Shown: positions 43,130 through 53,493 of the stretch, piece by piece
Numbering within the stretch: position 1 is the stretch's first letter
How the letters are laid out: each line of letters opens with the position of its first letter
Made by a program: the position numbers and the translations under genes
Assembly: GCA_024742705.1 (NCBI GenBank)
Contig: JANSXZ010000003.1
Location: 186,001-250,000 of the forward strand
Reading direction: 5' to 3'
DNA from: Paracoccaceae bacterium
GTDB taxonomy: Bacteria > Pseudomonadota > Alphaproteobacteria > Rhodobacterales > Rhodobacteraceae
Length of the DNA stretch: 64,000 nt
Notes under the pieces: generated by a model
The model's database searches: none
What the model was told of the DNA's origin: nothing
The model's input: the letters and a program-made list of their open reading frames with translations, nothing else

Positions 43130-44761
43130 TCAGTTGGCCTGTCGGCGCAAAAACGCCGGGATGTCGATGCGTTCCTGGTCCGGGTCGGCGTTCTGCTGGG
43201 CCTGTGGGCGCGCGGATACGCCGGGCTGGGGCGAAGGTTGTTGCACCGAAGGCTGGGCGCGGCCCGTGCCGGGGGTGTCGGCGGCATGGCCCGTCATGCG
43301 GTTGATCAGCGAACCGATGCCATAGCGGCGCTGTTCGGCCTGCGGTTCGGGCCGGTTGCGCGGGCGCTGCTGCCCCGGTGTGGTCGGCGTGTTTTCCGCG
43401 GCCTTGCGCAGACGTTCCATCGCTTCGGGCGAAGGCGTGCCCGGTGCCGGTGCGCGGGGCGCCACGAAGGCTTCGGGATCGGCCTCGATGTTCTGTTCCT
43501 GCGGTGTGAATTCCGCCACCTGCGGCTGATAGGCCGGTTCCGGCAGCCCTTCGTCGGCCTCGAAGATTTCCTCGTCGGTGTCGGCCAGTTTCGGCTGATA
43601 GGCCAGTTCCGATGTGTCAAAAAGGCTGGGCTCTTCCGCGGCTTCGGCCACCTGCACGACGGTCGGCTGCTCATACGTCTGAGCAACAACAGGTTCAGGC
43701 AGGACCACCGGCGCGGCGGGGGTTTCGGCGCTTACGGTTTTCTTGAGCGGCGCAGACATCGGGCGGCGCGGCACCGGAATATCGGCCTCGCCGACCGTGG
43801 CATCGATGCCCGTGGCCACGACGCTTACGCGCATCACGCCCTCCATCGCGGTGTCCAGCGTCGAGCCGACGATGATGTTGGCCTCGGGGTCCACCTCTTC
43901 GCGGATCCGGTTGGCCGCTTCGTCCAGTTCGAACAGCGTCAGGTCGTGGCTGCCGGTGATGTTGATCAGAACGCCCTTGGCGCCGCGCAGGCTGATTTCG
44001 TCCAGCAGCGGGTTGGCGATGGCCTTTTCGGCGGCCTGGATGGCGCGATCTTCGCCCTCGGCCTCGCCCGTACCCATCATCGCCTTGCCCATTTCGTCCA
44101 TCACGGCGCGCACGTCGGCAAAATCAAGGTTGATCAGGCCGGGCCGGACCATCAGATCGGTCACGCCCTTGACGCCCTGATACAGCACATCGTCGGCCAG
44201 GCTGAAGGCTTCGGTGAAGGTGGTCTTTTCATTGGCCAGCCGGAACAGGTTCTGGTTGGGAATGATGATCAGCGTATCGACGACCTTTTGCAGCGCCTCG
44301 ACGCCGTCCTCGGCCTGGCGCATCCGCTTGGCACCTTCGAACTGGAACGGCTTGGTCACGACACCCACGGTCAGGACGCCCAGTTCGCGCGCCGCCTGCG
44401 CGATGATCGGCGCGGCGCCTGTACCGGTGCCGCCGCCCATGCCGGCGGTGATGAAACACATGTGCGCGCCGGCCAGGTGATCGACGATCTGCTGGATGCT
44501 TTCTTCGGCGGCGGCGGCCCCCACGGCGGCCCGCGCACCCGCGCCCAGACCTTCGGTGACATCCACGCCCAGCTGGATCTTGGCGGTGGCCGAGCTTTGC
44601 TGCAAAGCCTGCGCATCGGTGTTGGCCACGACGAAATCGACACCGTCCAGCATCTTTTCGATCATGTTGTTGACGGCGTTGCCACCGGCGCCACCCACCC
44701 CGAAAACGGTGATCCGGGGCTTCAGCTCATCTTGTCCGGGCATTGAAAGGTTCAAGGTCAT
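43130..44761 (-). CDS. ftsZ: Cell division protein FtsZ
   Basis: 543 residues from ATG 44761 (a GTG 2 codons upstream is also possible). The GTP-binding signature GGGTGTG is at 109-115, and the T7 loop region [11 protein letters not shown] is present. The GTPase core ends near residue 320. A long Pro/Glu-rich linker of about 200 residues follows, and the C-terminal binding tail DIPAFLRR. Long linkers are usual in this group. FtsZ polymerises at midcell and recruits FtsA. The 174-bp gap to ftsA is AT-rich and probably has its own promoter. Confidence 0.97.
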   Translation of the reverse strand: MTLNLSMPGQDELKPRITVFGVGGAGGNAVNNMIEKMLDGVDFVVANTDAQALQQSSATAKIQLGVDVTEGLGAGARAAVGAAAAEESIQQIVDHLAGAHMCFITAGMGGGTGTGAAPIIAQAARELGVLTVGVVTKPFQFEGAKRMRQAEDGVEALQKVVDTLIIIPNQNLFRLANEKTTFTEAFSLADDVLYQGVKGVTDLMVRPGLINLDFADVRAVMDEMGKAMMGTGEAEGEDRAIQAAEKAIANPLLDEISLRGAKGVLINITGSHDLTLFELDEAANRIREEVDPEANIIVGSTLDTAMEGVMRVSVVATGIDATVGEADIPVPRRPMSAPLKKTVSAETPAAPVVLPEPVVAQTYEQPTVVQVAEAAEEPSLFDTSELAYQPKLADTDEEIFEADEGLPEPAYQPQVAEFTPQEQNIEADPEAFVAPRAPAPGTPSPEAMERLRKAAENTPTTPGQQRPRNRPEPQAEQRRYGIGSLINRMTGHAADTPGTGRAQPSVQQPSPQPGVSARPQAQQNADPDQERIDIPAFLRRQAN

Positions 44762-44935
44762 GTTCACTGTCCGCCTGTAATCTCACCCGCGTTTCCGGGA
44801 GTTTTTCTACCTGTCCGTTCCAACCGTACCGCTACATCCCGGTTTCGTCACGCAAAAAACGCAAAATTACCCCAAAATATGGGCGAATTCTTGCTGTTTT
44901 CCGCCGGATTTCGGCATTTGCGCCAGATGTAGCGT

Positions 44936-46270
44936 TCACCAGTTGTCGCGGAACCATTTCACCGCGCGCCGCAAGGATCGGGCGGGGTATCGCTGGGCGG
45001 GAATTTCGAAATCCCACCACTCGTCCTGCGGGTTCGCGGCAAACAGCGCGAGGCCGACGGCGCTGGCAAAACCCGGCCCGGTTGCCGCCTGCGGCAGGCC
45101 ATGCACCCGCAAGGGCCGGCCCAGCCGGACCTGTGCGCCCAGTATCCGGCTGGCCAGAGCGTCCAGACCGGGGATCTGGCTGGCGGCGCCGGTCAGCACG
45201 ATCTGCTGGGTGGGCAGGCAATCGAATCTGGCCGCATCCAGACGCGCGCGCACCTCTTCCAGGATCTCTTCGACGCGCGGCCGCATGATGCCGATCAGTT
45301 CGGCGCGGCTGACGGTGCGGCGGTCATGTTCCCAATCGCCGGTTTCGGCGCCGATCTCGATCATCTCGCGGTCGTCCATGCCGGTGGCCTGAACCCCGCC
45401 GTGCATCGTCTTGATCCATTCGGCGCGCGCCATCGGCACCGCCAACCCCATCGAGATGTCTCCGGTCACATGGTCGCCGCCCATGCGCACGCTGTCGGCG
45501 AAGATCATGTGCTTTTTCATGAAGATCGAAATGCCGGTGGCGCCGCCGCCCATATCGACACAGGCCGCGCCCAGTTCCTGTTCGTCTTCCACCAGGCTGG
45601 CGATGCCCGACACATAGGAGGACGACGCAATCCCGGCCAACTCGAGGTCGCAACGTTTGACACAACGCACCAGCGCCTGGATCGCATCGGCGTCCACCGT
45701 CAGCATGTGCATGTCGCACGACAGCGACTGGCCCATCTGGCCGCGCGGATCGATCAGGCCCGACCGGTGATCCAGCGCAAAGTTGACCGGCTGCGCATGC
45801 AGCACCTCGCGGCCTTCGCCATATTCAGGCACGTCGCAATCGGCCAGAACCCGCGCGATCTCCTGTTCGGTGACAACCTGGCCTTCCAACTCGAGCGAGG
45901 CCTTCAGGCCATAGGACCGCGGATTGGCGCCCGAAAAACAGGCGATGACATGATCGACCCGGATGTTGGCCATTTTCTGGGCCGCCTGAAGCGCGGTGCG
46001 GATCGCGCGTTCGGTCTCCTGCATGGCGCTGACCTCGCCGAACTCCACGCCACGCGACCGGGTGGTGGCGGCGCCGATCACGCGAAAACCCGACTGGCCC
46101 GCCAGGTTGCCGATCTCGGTGTCTTCCTCCAGACGTGCCGAGCCGTCGAAACGCAACACCAGACAGGCGACCTTCGAACTCCCCAGATCGAGGATCGCGA
46201 TGACCCCCCGCTGGATCGCCTGTTTGCGCATGTGCCGCATGGCACGCTGGGATTGATAGAGATCCGTCAT
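44936..46270 (-). CDS. ftsA: Cell division protein FtsA
   Basis: 444 residues from ATG 46270; the stop of ftsQ and this start share one base (TGATG). Actin-like ATPase with IAILDLGSSKVACLV, VDMGGGATGISIFM and VLTGAASQIPGL motifs. The C-terminus ends with an amphipathic helix (ARSLRRAVKWFRDNW) that tethers the protein to the membrane. It anchors FtsZ. Confidence 0.96.
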   Translation of the reverse strand: MTDLYQSQRAMRHMRKQAIQRGVIAILDLGSSKVACLVLRFDGSARLEEDTEIGNLAGQSGFRVIGAATTRSRGVEFGEVSAMQETERAIRTALQAAQKMANIRVDHVIACFSGANPRSYGLKASLELEGQVVTEQEIARVLADCDVPEYGEGREVLHAQPVNFALDHRSGLIDPRGQMGQSLSCDMHMLTVDADAIQALVRCVKRCDLELAGIASSSYVSGIASLVEDEQELGAACVDMGGGATGISIFMKKHMIFADSVRMGGDHVTGDISMGLAVPMARAEWIKTMHGGVQATGMDDREMIEIGAETGDWEHDRRTVSRAELIGIMRPRVEEILEEVRARLDAARFDCLPTQQIVLTGAASQIPGLDALASRILGAQVRLGRPLRVHGLPQAATGPGFASAVGLALFAANPQDEWWDFEIPAQRYPARSLRRAVKWFRDNW

Positions 46271-47148
46271 CAATACTGCCCGCCTTGGTTCATTTTTCTT
46301 ATGGTCCACCACTGGCTCAACGCCGCTTCGCTCATCCGCAGGGTCGGCCGCGCCGAAATCCGCATGTCGATCACCGTCACGTCGCGGTCCAGCATGTCAT
46401 CGGCCGCGCCCAGCGCGATCACCCGCTCCAGCGCCTGCACCGGTCCGGTTTCCGGCAGCAGGATGCGCTGGCCCCGGTCCAGCACCACGTCCCACCGCCG
46501 TTCGCCGACCCGCACAAGCCCGCGCAACCGCGCCCCCAGCGGCCGCGCCGCCGCGAACAGGCGCAGCGCCTGCGCCACCCGCGCATCCGCGCCGGTTCCC
46601 GCCACCAGAGGCAGGTCGGGATAGGCGCCGCGCGTGGCGATATGATCGATATAGGCACCGGTGGCGTCGATCAGTTGCAGCCCGTCACGGGTGCGCCAGA
46701 CGAGAGCCGGCCGGCGTTCGATCACATCCACCTGCAAAACGCCGCCGGGCCGGATGCGGACACTGGCATCGGCCACCGGATCCAGCTCCTCGATCGTCTC
46801 ACGGATTCCTTCGATGTCCAGATCGAACGAACTGACCGGAAAATCGATCGAGACAACCTCGCGGATGTCCTCGGACACGCTGCGCCCGGCACCGTCGATG
46901 GCCATGACACCGACCATGAATTCGGGGCGCTCCTGCACGCTGCGGCGGACCTCGGACACTTTCGTCAGCAGCGCGTCGCGCCGTTCGGGATCGTTGAGAT
47001 AGGCCGAAGTGGCAAGGAACACGGCGGCAAAGGGAATGCCCGCGCGCAGCGCCAGCCGGAACCCCGGCGTCAGCATCCAGCGTTGCAGCCGGTAGGACCA
47101 CCGCGAGGGCGAAGGATCGGCGCGGCGCGGCGCGTTCAGCGGTTGCAC
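46270..47148 (-). CDS. ftsQ: Cell division protein FtsQ
   Basis: 292 residues from GTG 47148, which follows GGAGG at 7 nt; a longer in-frame ATG at 47199 would overlap ddl by 64 bp and lacks such a site. One membrane helix (ALRAGIPFAAVFLATSAYL) is followed by a POTRA domain (FMVGVMAIDGAGRSVSEDIR) and a beta domain. It links cytoplasmic and periplasmic division proteins. It overlaps ddl by 13 bp. Confidence 0.92.
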   Translation of the reverse strand: MQPLNAPRRADPSPSRWSYRLQRWMLTPGFRLALRAGIPFAAVFLATSAYLNDPERRDALLTKVSEVRRSVQERPEFMVGVMAIDGAGRSVSEDIREVVSIDFPVSSFDLDIEGIRETIEELDPVADASVRIRPGGVLQVDVIERRPALVWRTRDGLQLIDATGAYIDHIATRGAYPDLPLVAGTGADARVAQALRLFAAARPLGARLRGLVRVGERRWDVVLDRGQRILLPETGPVQALERVIALGAADDMLDRDVTVIDMRISARPTLRMSEAALSQWWTIRKMNQGGQY

Positions 47149-48056
47149 GATGCGTCCTCCACCATCCAGCGGCACAACGCCCCGAACGGGATCCCGCAAT
47201 GGGCCGCCTGTTCGGGCACCAGCGACGTGGGCGTCAGGCCCGGCTGGGTGTTGGTCTCGAGAACGATCAGCCCCGCCACCCCGCGGGTTTCATCCCAGCG
47301 GAAATCGGTGCGCGACACACCGCGGCAGCCCAGCACCCGGTGCGCGCGCAGCGCGTGTTCGAGGCACAGCGCGAAGATGTCCCCGGGCACCTCCGCGGGC
47401 ACCACATGCCGCGAGCCGCCGGGCTTGTACTTGGCGTCATAGTCGTACCAGCCGTCGGTCAGGATGTCCGTCACCGTCAACGCCCGGTCGCCCATCACCG
47501 TGGTGGTCAGTTCGCGTCCCGGCGCGAAGGCCTCGACCATCACCTCGTCGGGCATCGCATCGTCCAGTTGCGGCGGACCGTTGGCATCCGAGTGCACCAG
47601 GTACACGCCCACAGACGAGCCTTCGTTGTTGGGTTTGACGACATAGGGCGGCGGCATCACATGCGCCGCCCGCGCTTCGCTGCGCGTCACGATCCGCGAG
47701 GGCGCCACCGGCAGCCCCGCACCGGCAAAGGCCGCCTTGGCGCGCTGTTTGTCCATCGCCAGCGCCGAGGCCAGCACACCCGAAGCGGTATAGGGAATGC
47801 GCAGCCATTCCAGAATGCCCTGCACACAGCCATCCTCGCCCCAACGGCCATGCAGGGCGTTGAACACGACGTCGGGAGGATCCGCGCGCAGCCGTTCGGC
47901 AAGGTCGGCCGCCGCGTCCAGCGTGACCACCTCAAACCCCTCTGCCCGCAGCGCGGCGGCGCATTCGCGCCCGGACGACAACGACACCTCGCGCTCTGCC
48001 GAGGGTCCGCCCATGATAACCGCAACCTTGGGATCTGTTCTGCCCGAACGATCCAC
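47136..48056 (-). CDS. ddl: D-alanine--D-alanine ligase
   Basis: 306 residues from GTG 48056, preceded by GAGG; that length matches DdlB. ATP-grasp fold: VAVIMGGPSAEREVSLSSG, HGRWGEDGCVQG, PYVVKPNNEGSSVGV, FAPGRELTTTV and the metal-binding LETNTQPGLTPTSLVPEQA. It makes the D-Ala-D-Ala dipeptide for MurF. It is separated from murB by 186 bp that contain a 20-bp palindrome. Confidence 0.94.
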   Translation of the reverse strand: MDRSGRTDPKVAVIMGGPSAEREVSLSSGRECAAALRAEGFEVVTLDAAADLAERLRADPPDVVFNALHGRWGEDGCVQGILEWLRIPYTASGVLASALAMDKQRAKAAFAGAGLPVAPSRIVTRSEARAAHVMPPPYVVKPNNEGSSVGVYLVHSDANGPPQLDDAMPDEVMVEAFAPGRELTTTVMGDRALTVTDILTDGWYDYDAKYKPGGSRHVVPAEVPGDIFALCLEHALRAHRVLGCRGVSRTDFRWDETRGVAGLIVLETNTQPGLTPTSLVPEQAAHCGIPFGALCRWMVEDASCNR

Positions 48057-48175
48057 GTCTGCCTCAATGCCCAGGGCCTGTCGCCCTTTTTCTTGCGTGT
48101 CGCACCGCTTTGCGCGGTGTCTATATCGTCCGCCTCCCACCCGGGGTCACACCACATCTGCCTGTCGTGGCGCCC

Positions 48176-48195
48176 CCGTTTCCGGCCGGAAACGG
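48176..48195. other. 20-bp perfect palindrome between murB and ddl
   Basis: CCGTTTCCGG followed directly by CCGGAAACGG. As DNA it is a symmetric regulator site; as RNA it would form a stem only with an opened loop. A further hairpin (CACCGC/GCGGTG) lies closer to ddl. It may be an operator or a transcription attenuator inside the dcw cluster. Confidence 0.4.
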
Positions 48196-48242
48196 CTTTT
48201 GGTTCTTGCCGGAAATGTCAGCCTTTTGGTTTGCTAAGCCTG

Positions 48243-49181
48243 TCAGTTTTCCGGTTCACCATGCGCGTCGTCGCCGATCCGCATGATTTCCCACTCTAAA
48301 GCGACCCGGCTGTTTTCGTAAACCTTTTTTCGCACCATCTCGCCCAGCGTTTCCAGATCCCGTGCCGTCGCCGCACCGGTGTTGATCAGGAAATTGGCAT
48401 GTTTCTCGCTGATCTGCGCGCCACCCAGGCAGGCGCCCCGCAAACCCGCCGCCTCGATCACTGCCCAGGCCTTCATCTCGTGGCTGTCGTCGGCGCGCCC
48501 TGTCGATGAATACCCGGCAGGGTTGCGGAACGTCGATCCCGCCGACCGCGCGCGCGTGGGCTGTGTCGCATCGCGCCGGTCCACCTGCGCCTGCATCCGC
48601 GCCCGAAGGTCGTCGGGCGCGCCCTGCGGCCCCTCCAGAACCGCGCGCACCACCACGGTATCGGGCGCCAGCGCAGATTGACGGTAGCCAAACCCCAGGT
48701 CGGCAGGCGCCAGCGTCACGACCTCGCCATCGCGCGTCACTGCCACGACTTCGCGGACCACATCCGCCATATAGGTGCCATAGCATCCGGCGTTCATCCG
48801 CACCGCCCCGCCGATGCTGCCGGGAATGGTGCGCAGGAAGGTCAGGTCGACACCGGCCGCCGCCGCCGCGCGCGCCACATGCGCATCCAGCGCCGCCGCC
48901 CCCGCCGTCACTCGCACGCCATCGACAGAAACCCCGTTGAACCCCCGGCCCAGCCGGATCACAACCGCCCGCAACCCGCCATCGCGCACGATCAGGTTGG
49001 ATCCCACCCCCATGGGAAACACCTCGGTCCCACGCGGCAACGCCGCCAGGAACCCGGACAGATCGGCCATGTCGGCCGGCTGAAACAGCCAGTCGGCCGG
49101 CCCGCCGACACGCAGCCACGTCAGATCTGCCAGGCTCCGGCCCGGCGTCAGCCGCCCGCGCACCTTCGGCAAATCACTCAT
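48243..49181 (-). CDS. murB: UDP-N-acetylenolpyruvoylglucosamine reductase
   Basis: 312 residues from ATG 49181. FAD-dependent: [42 protein letters not shown], and the catalytic Ser in GSTFRNP. It reduces UDP-GlcNAc-enolpyruvate to UDP-MurNAc. The start overlaps the end of the small membrane protein gene by 8 bp, pointing to coupling. Confidence 0.94.
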   Translation of the reverse strand: MSDLPKVRGRLTPGRSLADLTWLRVGGPADWLFQPADMADLSGFLAALPRGTEVFPMGVGSNLIVRDGGLRAVVIRLGRGFNGVSVDGVRVTAGAAALDAHVARAAAAAGVDLTFLRTIPGSIGGAVRMNAGCYGTYMADVVREVVAVTRDGEVVTLAPADLGFGYRQSALAPDTVVVRAVLEGPQGAPDDLRARMQAQVDRRDATQPTRARSAGSTFRNPAGYSSTGRADDSHEMKAWAVIEAAGLRGACLGGAQISEKHANFLINTGAATARDLETLGEMVRKKVYENSRVALEWEIMRIGDDAHGEPEN

Positions 49182-49446
49182 GCCGCCCCCGCAGCCGCGC
49201 AACCAAACCGATCACGCTCCCCAACAACAGCCCGCCGGCAAGCGGCGCGAGCACCAGCACCAGCACCACCGCATAGGCGATCCCGTCCCAACCCTGCTGC
49301 GCGCGCCCGGCCAGAACCGTCGCCACCATCGCCACGGCCAGCCCGGCCAGCATCACCCCGGCAATCCACCACCGCCGCCGCAACACCAGCCAATAGGCCA
49401 CCCCGGTGGCCAGACATACCGCAAGGATCGGAACCGCATAAACCAT
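49174..49446 (-). CDS. Small three-helix membrane protein between murC and murB
   Basis: 90 residues with hydrophobic stretches [40 protein letters not shown] and [19 protein letters not shown], and an RLRGRHE tail. It overlaps murB by 8 bp. I do not recognise it, but tight packing inside the dcw cluster argues it is real. Its function in wall synthesis is inference. Confidence 0.65.
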   Translation of the reverse strand: MVYAVPILAVCLATGVAYWLVLRRRWWIAGVMLAGLAVAMVATVLAGRAQQGWDGIAYAVVLVLVLAPLAGGLLLGSVIGLVARLRGRHE

Positions 49447-49525
49447 TGCCCCAGACTAGACGCAAAACCACCCCCCGCAAAACCTTCCGTGCAACCCGAC
49501 AGGCAATCCGGCGCGCGCCGCGCCC

Positions 49526-49558
49526 CTTCCACTCGCTGTAAATATCCCCGCCGGAGGC
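49526..49558 (+). repeat. Dispersed 3'-end repeat, copy 3
   Basis: CTTCCACTCGCTGTAAATAT followed by CCCCGCCGGAGGC. It shares the AAATATCC(C/T)CGCCG(G/A)AGGC core with copy 2 and the left part with copy 1. It lies in the 144-bp gap between the small membrane gene and murC. Confidence 0.5.
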
Positions 49559-49590
49559 ATCCGCCGCCAGCCAGGCGCGGCGCGGCACGA

Positions 49591-51024
49591 TCAAGAGGCG
49601 CTCCGCCGCGGCCCGTCGGCATCCCCGGTCGCCGCCAGCCGCGCCGGCAATGCATTGGCCCAGGCGCTGATCGTGCCCGCACCCAGACACACCACCATGT
49701 CCCCCGGGCGCGCCTGCGTCCGCACAAGATCCTCCAGGTCGTCCTCCGACAGGATCGCGCGGGCATTGCGGTGGCCGTGGCGGATCAGCCCGGCAACCAG
49801 GTCATCGCGCGACGCGCCCGGCACCGGCGCCTCGCCGGCGGCGAAGACCTCGGAAATGGCCACCACGTCGGCCTCGTTGAAACAACTGCAGAAATCCTCG
49901 AACAGCGCGGACAAACGCGAATACCGGTGCGGCTGATGCACCGCGATGACCCGGCCTTCGCCAGACTGGCGCGCCGCTTTCAGAACCGCAGCAATCTCGG
50001 TGGGATGGTGGCCATAGTCGTCGATGATCGTCACACCGCCGACCTCGCCCACCCGGGTGAACCGCCGGTTGACCCCGCCAAAGCCGGCAAGGGCGTCGCG
50101 GATCACATCGCCCGGCATACCCAGGTGCAACGCCACCGCCACCGCCGACAGCGCGTTCGACACGTTGTGATCGCCCGGCATCGGCAGCGTGCAGCCCGCG
50201 ATCCGCAGCCCTTCGCCCTGCACCAGGATATCGAAATGCGCCACGCCCTTGCGATACGACAGGTTGACCGCGCGCACATCGGCCTGGGCGTTGAAGCCAT
50301 AGGTGATCACCCGGCGGTCGGTGATACGGCCCACAAGGGTCTGCACATCCGGATCGTCGGTACAGCACACCGCCAGACCGTAGAACGGAATGTTCGACAC
50401 AAAATCGTAGAACCCCTGATGCAGCGCCGCCTCGGTGCCCCAATGCTCCATGTGTTCGGGATCGATGTTTGTGACGATGGCGATGGTCGCCGGCAGGCGG
50501 TTGAAGGTGCCATCGCTTTCGTCCGCCTCGACAACCATCCATTCGCCCTGCCCCATGCGCGCATTCGAACCATAGGCATGGATGATCCCGCCATTCACCA
50601 CCGTCGGGTCGAATTTTCCCGCATCCAGCAGCGTCGCGACCATCGTCGTGGTCGTGGTCTTGCCGTGGGTTCCGGCCACCGCGATGTTGGATTTCAGCCG
50701 CATCAATTCGGCCAGCATCTCGGCGCGGCGCACCACCGGCAGGCCGCGCCGGCGTGCCTCGTCCAGTTCGGCATTGCCCGGCTTGATCGCCGACGAGATC
50801 ACCACCACCTCGGCGGCTTCAAGGTTCGCGGCACGCTGCCCTTCGAACACATGCGCGCCCAGACCGACCAGCCGGTCGGTGATCTTCGACGCCTTCAGGT
50901 CAGATCCCTGCACCACATAGCCGTGGTTCAGAAGCACCTCGGCGATTCCCGACATGCCGATGCCGCCGATTCCGACGAAATGGATCGGGCCTACATCGCC
51001 GGGCAGCTTGGTGGCGGGGCTCAT
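49591..51024 (-). CDS. murC: UDP-N-acetylmuramate--L-alanine ligase
   Basis: 477 residues. Mur ligase: [18 protein letters not shown] at the N-terminus, ATP loop [19 protein letters not shown], and the late [12 protein letters not shown]. It adds L-Ala to UDP-MurNAc. It overlaps murG by 4 bp (ATGA). Confidence 0.96.
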   Translation of the reverse strand: MSPATKLPGDVGPIHFVGIGGIGMSGIAEVLLNHGYVVQGSDLKASKITDRLVGLGAHVFEGQRAANLEAAEVVVISSAIKPGNAELDEARRRGLPVVRRAEMLAELMRLKSNIAVAGTHGKTTTTTMVATLLDAGKFDPTVVNGGIIHAYGSNARMGQGEWMVVEADESDGTFNRLPATIAIVTNIDPEHMEHWGTEAALHQGFYDFVSNIPFYGLAVCCTDDPDVQTLVGRITDRRVITYGFNAQADVRAVNLSYRKGVAHFDILVQGEGLRIAGCTLPMPGDHNVSNALSAVAVALHLGMPGDVIRDALAGFGGVNRRFTRVGEVGGVTIIDDYGHHPTEIAAVLKAARQSGEGRVIAVHQPHRYSRLSALFEDFCSCFNEADVVAISEVFAAGEAPVPGASRDDLVAGLIRHGHRNARAILSEDDLEDLVRTQARPGDMVVCLGAGTISAWANALPARLAATGDADGPRRSAS

Positions 51025-52118
51025 GGCGTCTCCTCTTGTGCCAGCGTCTCGACCAGGTCCGCCAGCCGCTGCGCGGCGTCCGGCGCGCCCAGTCCCAGAG
51101 CGGCGCGGGCCATCGCCTCGGCGGCATCGGGCCGCGACAGAATGGCGGTCATCTGCTCCGACAGGCTGGCCGCGTCAAGCCGGTTTTCCGCGATCAGCAC
51201 GGCGCCGCCAGCCTCGACCAGACCGCGTGCATTGGCGGTCTGATGGTCGCCCGCGGCAGCGGCGAAGGGGATCAGCACGGCGGGCCGGCCGATCACCGTC
51301 AGATCGGCGATCGACGAGGCCCCCGCGCGCGACACAACCAGCTGCGCCTCGGCCATGCGGCGTGGCACATCCCGGAAGAACGGCGCGATCTCGGCGCGGA
51401 TCCCCGCCGCATCATAGGCCTGCGTCACACGCTCGGCATCCTCGGGGCGCGCCTGATGCGACACACGCAGGTGCCGGCGCAGCCCGTCGGGCAACGCGGC
51501 AATGGCATCCGGCACCACGTCCGACAGGATCCGCGCGCCCTGGCTGCCGCCCATCACCAGCACCGACATCGGATGATCGCCGGGCGGGATATAGGCCGAA
51601 CCGGCGCGCTTCAGCACCGCGGCGCGCACCGGGTTTCCCACATGCACACCCGTCGCCCCGGCGGGCAGGTCCGTAGGCCACACCCCGCAGGCCACCTGCG
51701 CCACCCGCGGCGCGAGGATGCGGTTGACCCGGCCCAGAACGCCGTTCTGTTCATGGATCATCCTCGGCACGCCGCACAGGGCCGCCGCCGCCAGCGCCGG
51801 TATCGACGGATATCCGCCAAACCCCACCACGACAGCGGGACGGTCGCGCCGGATCTGGGCCCAGGCCCGCGTCACCCCCGCCGCGATGCGCAGGGGCACC
51901 AACGCCCGCGCCAGCAGCCCGCCGCGTGCGAAGGTCGCCGAGGCCACCTGGCGGATTTCGGTGCTGTGCGGAAACCCGCCGGTATAGCGCGCGCCGCGCG
52001 CATCGGTGGACAGCTGCACCCGCCAGCCACGCGCCAGCAGCGTCTCGGCCAGCGCCTGCGCGGGAAACATGTGGCCTCCGGTTCCGCCTGCCGCCAGCAA
52101 GGCCAGCGGCGCCGTCAT
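51021..52118 (-). CDS. murG: UDP-GlcNAc:undecaprenyl-PP-MurNAc-pentapeptide GlcNAc transferase
   Basis: 365 residues. GT28 glycosyltransferase with the membrane-side loop [45 protein letters not shown] and MGGSQGAR. It forms lipid II from lipid I on the inner face of the membrane. It overlaps murC and ftsW by 4 bp each. Confidence 0.96.
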   Translation of the reverse strand: MTAPLALLAAGGTGGHMFPAQALAETLLARGWRVQLSTDARGARYTGGFPHSTEIRQVASATFARGGLLARALVPLRIAAGVTRAWAQIRRDRPAVVVGFGGYPSIPALAAAALCGVPRMIHEQNGVLGRVNRILAPRVAQVACGVWPTDLPAGATGVHVGNPVRAAVLKRAGSAYIPPGDHPMSVLVMGGSQGARILSDVVPDAIAALPDGLRRHLRVSHQARPEDAERVTQAYDAAGIRAEIAPFFRDVPRRMAEAQLVVSRAGASSIADLTVIGRPAVLIPFAAAAGDHQTANARGLVEAGGAVLIAENRLDAASLSEQMTAILSRPDAAEAMARAALGLGAPDAAQRLADLVETLAQEETP

Positions 52119-53281
52119 CGCCCGCGCCCGCGCAGCAGATCGGCGATTTCACCCTGCGGACGGGTCCGCGTGAAGGCAAACAGCATCCCCACAGCGATGC
52201 CCGTGGCGATCAACGACGACCCGCCGTAGGACACGAAAGGCAGCGTCATGCCCTTGGCCGGCAACAGCCGCACCGCGACGCCCATGTTGATCATCGCCTG
52301 CACGCCGAACATGCAGGCCAGCCCGGTGCCGGCCAGACGCACGAAGGGGTCGCGTTCGCGGATCAGCCGCAGCAGCGACCGCACGACCACCACACCATAA
52401 AGCGCGATGATCACCAGCACCAGAACCAGCCCGTATTCCTCGGCGGCGACGGCAATGATGAAATCCGTATGCGCATCGGGCAGCGCCCACTTCACCTGGC
52501 CCTCACCGACACCGACACCGAACACACCGCCTTCGCGGATCGCGTTGGTGGCATAGCCCAGCTGAGTCGTCGGATCGACCTCGGGCGAAAGGAAGCCGTC
52601 GATCCGGCGGGCGAAGTGTTCGGAATTGGCATAGGCCAGGGATCCACCCAGCACCACCAGCGCCGCCATCCCGACCAACAACGTGATCGGCGCCCCGGCG
52701 ACGAAATACATCACGCCCCACCCGAACAGCACCAGGCACGCCTGCCCGAAATCCGGCTGCAATACCAGCATCGAGACGATCGTCATGCACAGCGCGAACG
52801 ACCAGGCCATGCCCGGCGGGCCGTGGATCTGCTGATTTGCCGCCATCATCCATGCCGCAACCACGACAAAGCCCGGCTTGAGAAACTCGGAGGGCTGCAC
52901 CGACGCGAACCCCAGCGAATACCAGCGCACCGCGCCCTTGCCGAAATCGGTGCCGAACACCGGCAGCAGCGCCAGCGCCGCGAAAGCCAGCAAGAAACCC
53001 AGCACTGAAAGCCGGCGCACCAGTACCGGCGACATCATCGAGGTCAGCAGCATCGCGATCAGCGCCACCCCGCCAAACAGCACCTGGCGCTGCACATAGT
53101 GAAACGGCGGCAGGTTGTTGCGTTCGGCCAGCGGCGGAGACGCGGCAAACCCCAGCAAGAGCCCCACCGCAAACAGCATCAGCAGGCAAAACACCGAGAG
53201 CTTGTCGATGGTGTGCCACCATTTGGGTAGAATCGGTTCGTTGTCGCGCGCAGGTGCTGCGCCATAGACCATCTCTGTCAT
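52115..53281 (-). CDS. ftsW: Lipid II polymerase / division protein FtsW
   Basis: 388 residues with about ten membrane segments. SEDS-family motifs include [19 protein letters not shown] and [18 protein letters not shown]. It polymerises glycan strands at the septum together with FtsI. It overlaps murG by 4 bp. Its upstream gap (53282-53493) faces a divergent oxidoreductase gene, so ftsW-murG-murC need a promoter there, separate from murD. Confidence 0.95.
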   Translation of the reverse strand: MTEMVYGAAPARDNEPILPKWWHTIDKLSVFCLLMLFAVGLLLGFAASPPLAERNNLPPFHYVQRQVLFGGVALIAMLLTSMMSPVLVRRLSVLGFLLAFAALALLPVFGTDFGKGAVRWYSLGFASVQPSEFLKPGFVVVAAWMMAANQQIHGPPGMAWSFALCMTIVSMLVLQPDFGQACLVLFGWGVMYFVAGAPITLLVGMAALVVLGGSLAYANSEHFARRIDGFLSPEVDPTTQLGYATNAIREGGVFGVGVGEGQVKWALPDAHTDFIIAVAAEEYGLVLVLVIIALYGVVVVRSLLRLIRERDPFVRLAGTGLACMFGVQAMINMGVAVRLLPAKGMTLPFVSYGGSSLIATGIAVGMLFAFTRTRPQGEIADLLRGRGR

Positions 53282-53493
53282 GGGTACCGCCGGATCTTGC
53301 CTCAGAACAACGCCCCTTTTCGGGGTCTGGGCGCGATCCTAGCGCGAAACCCCGCTCCGCGCCAGCCTGTTCAGCAGGCTGGCAGAAAGGTGCCGAGCGG
53401 CAACACCGCACCGTTCGCGCGCCGCGTGGGGCTGCGGCAGGGGCCGGTTGCGGGGGCTTGTCTTCGGGCGCGATTGCGGGCACAGGCCGTGCC

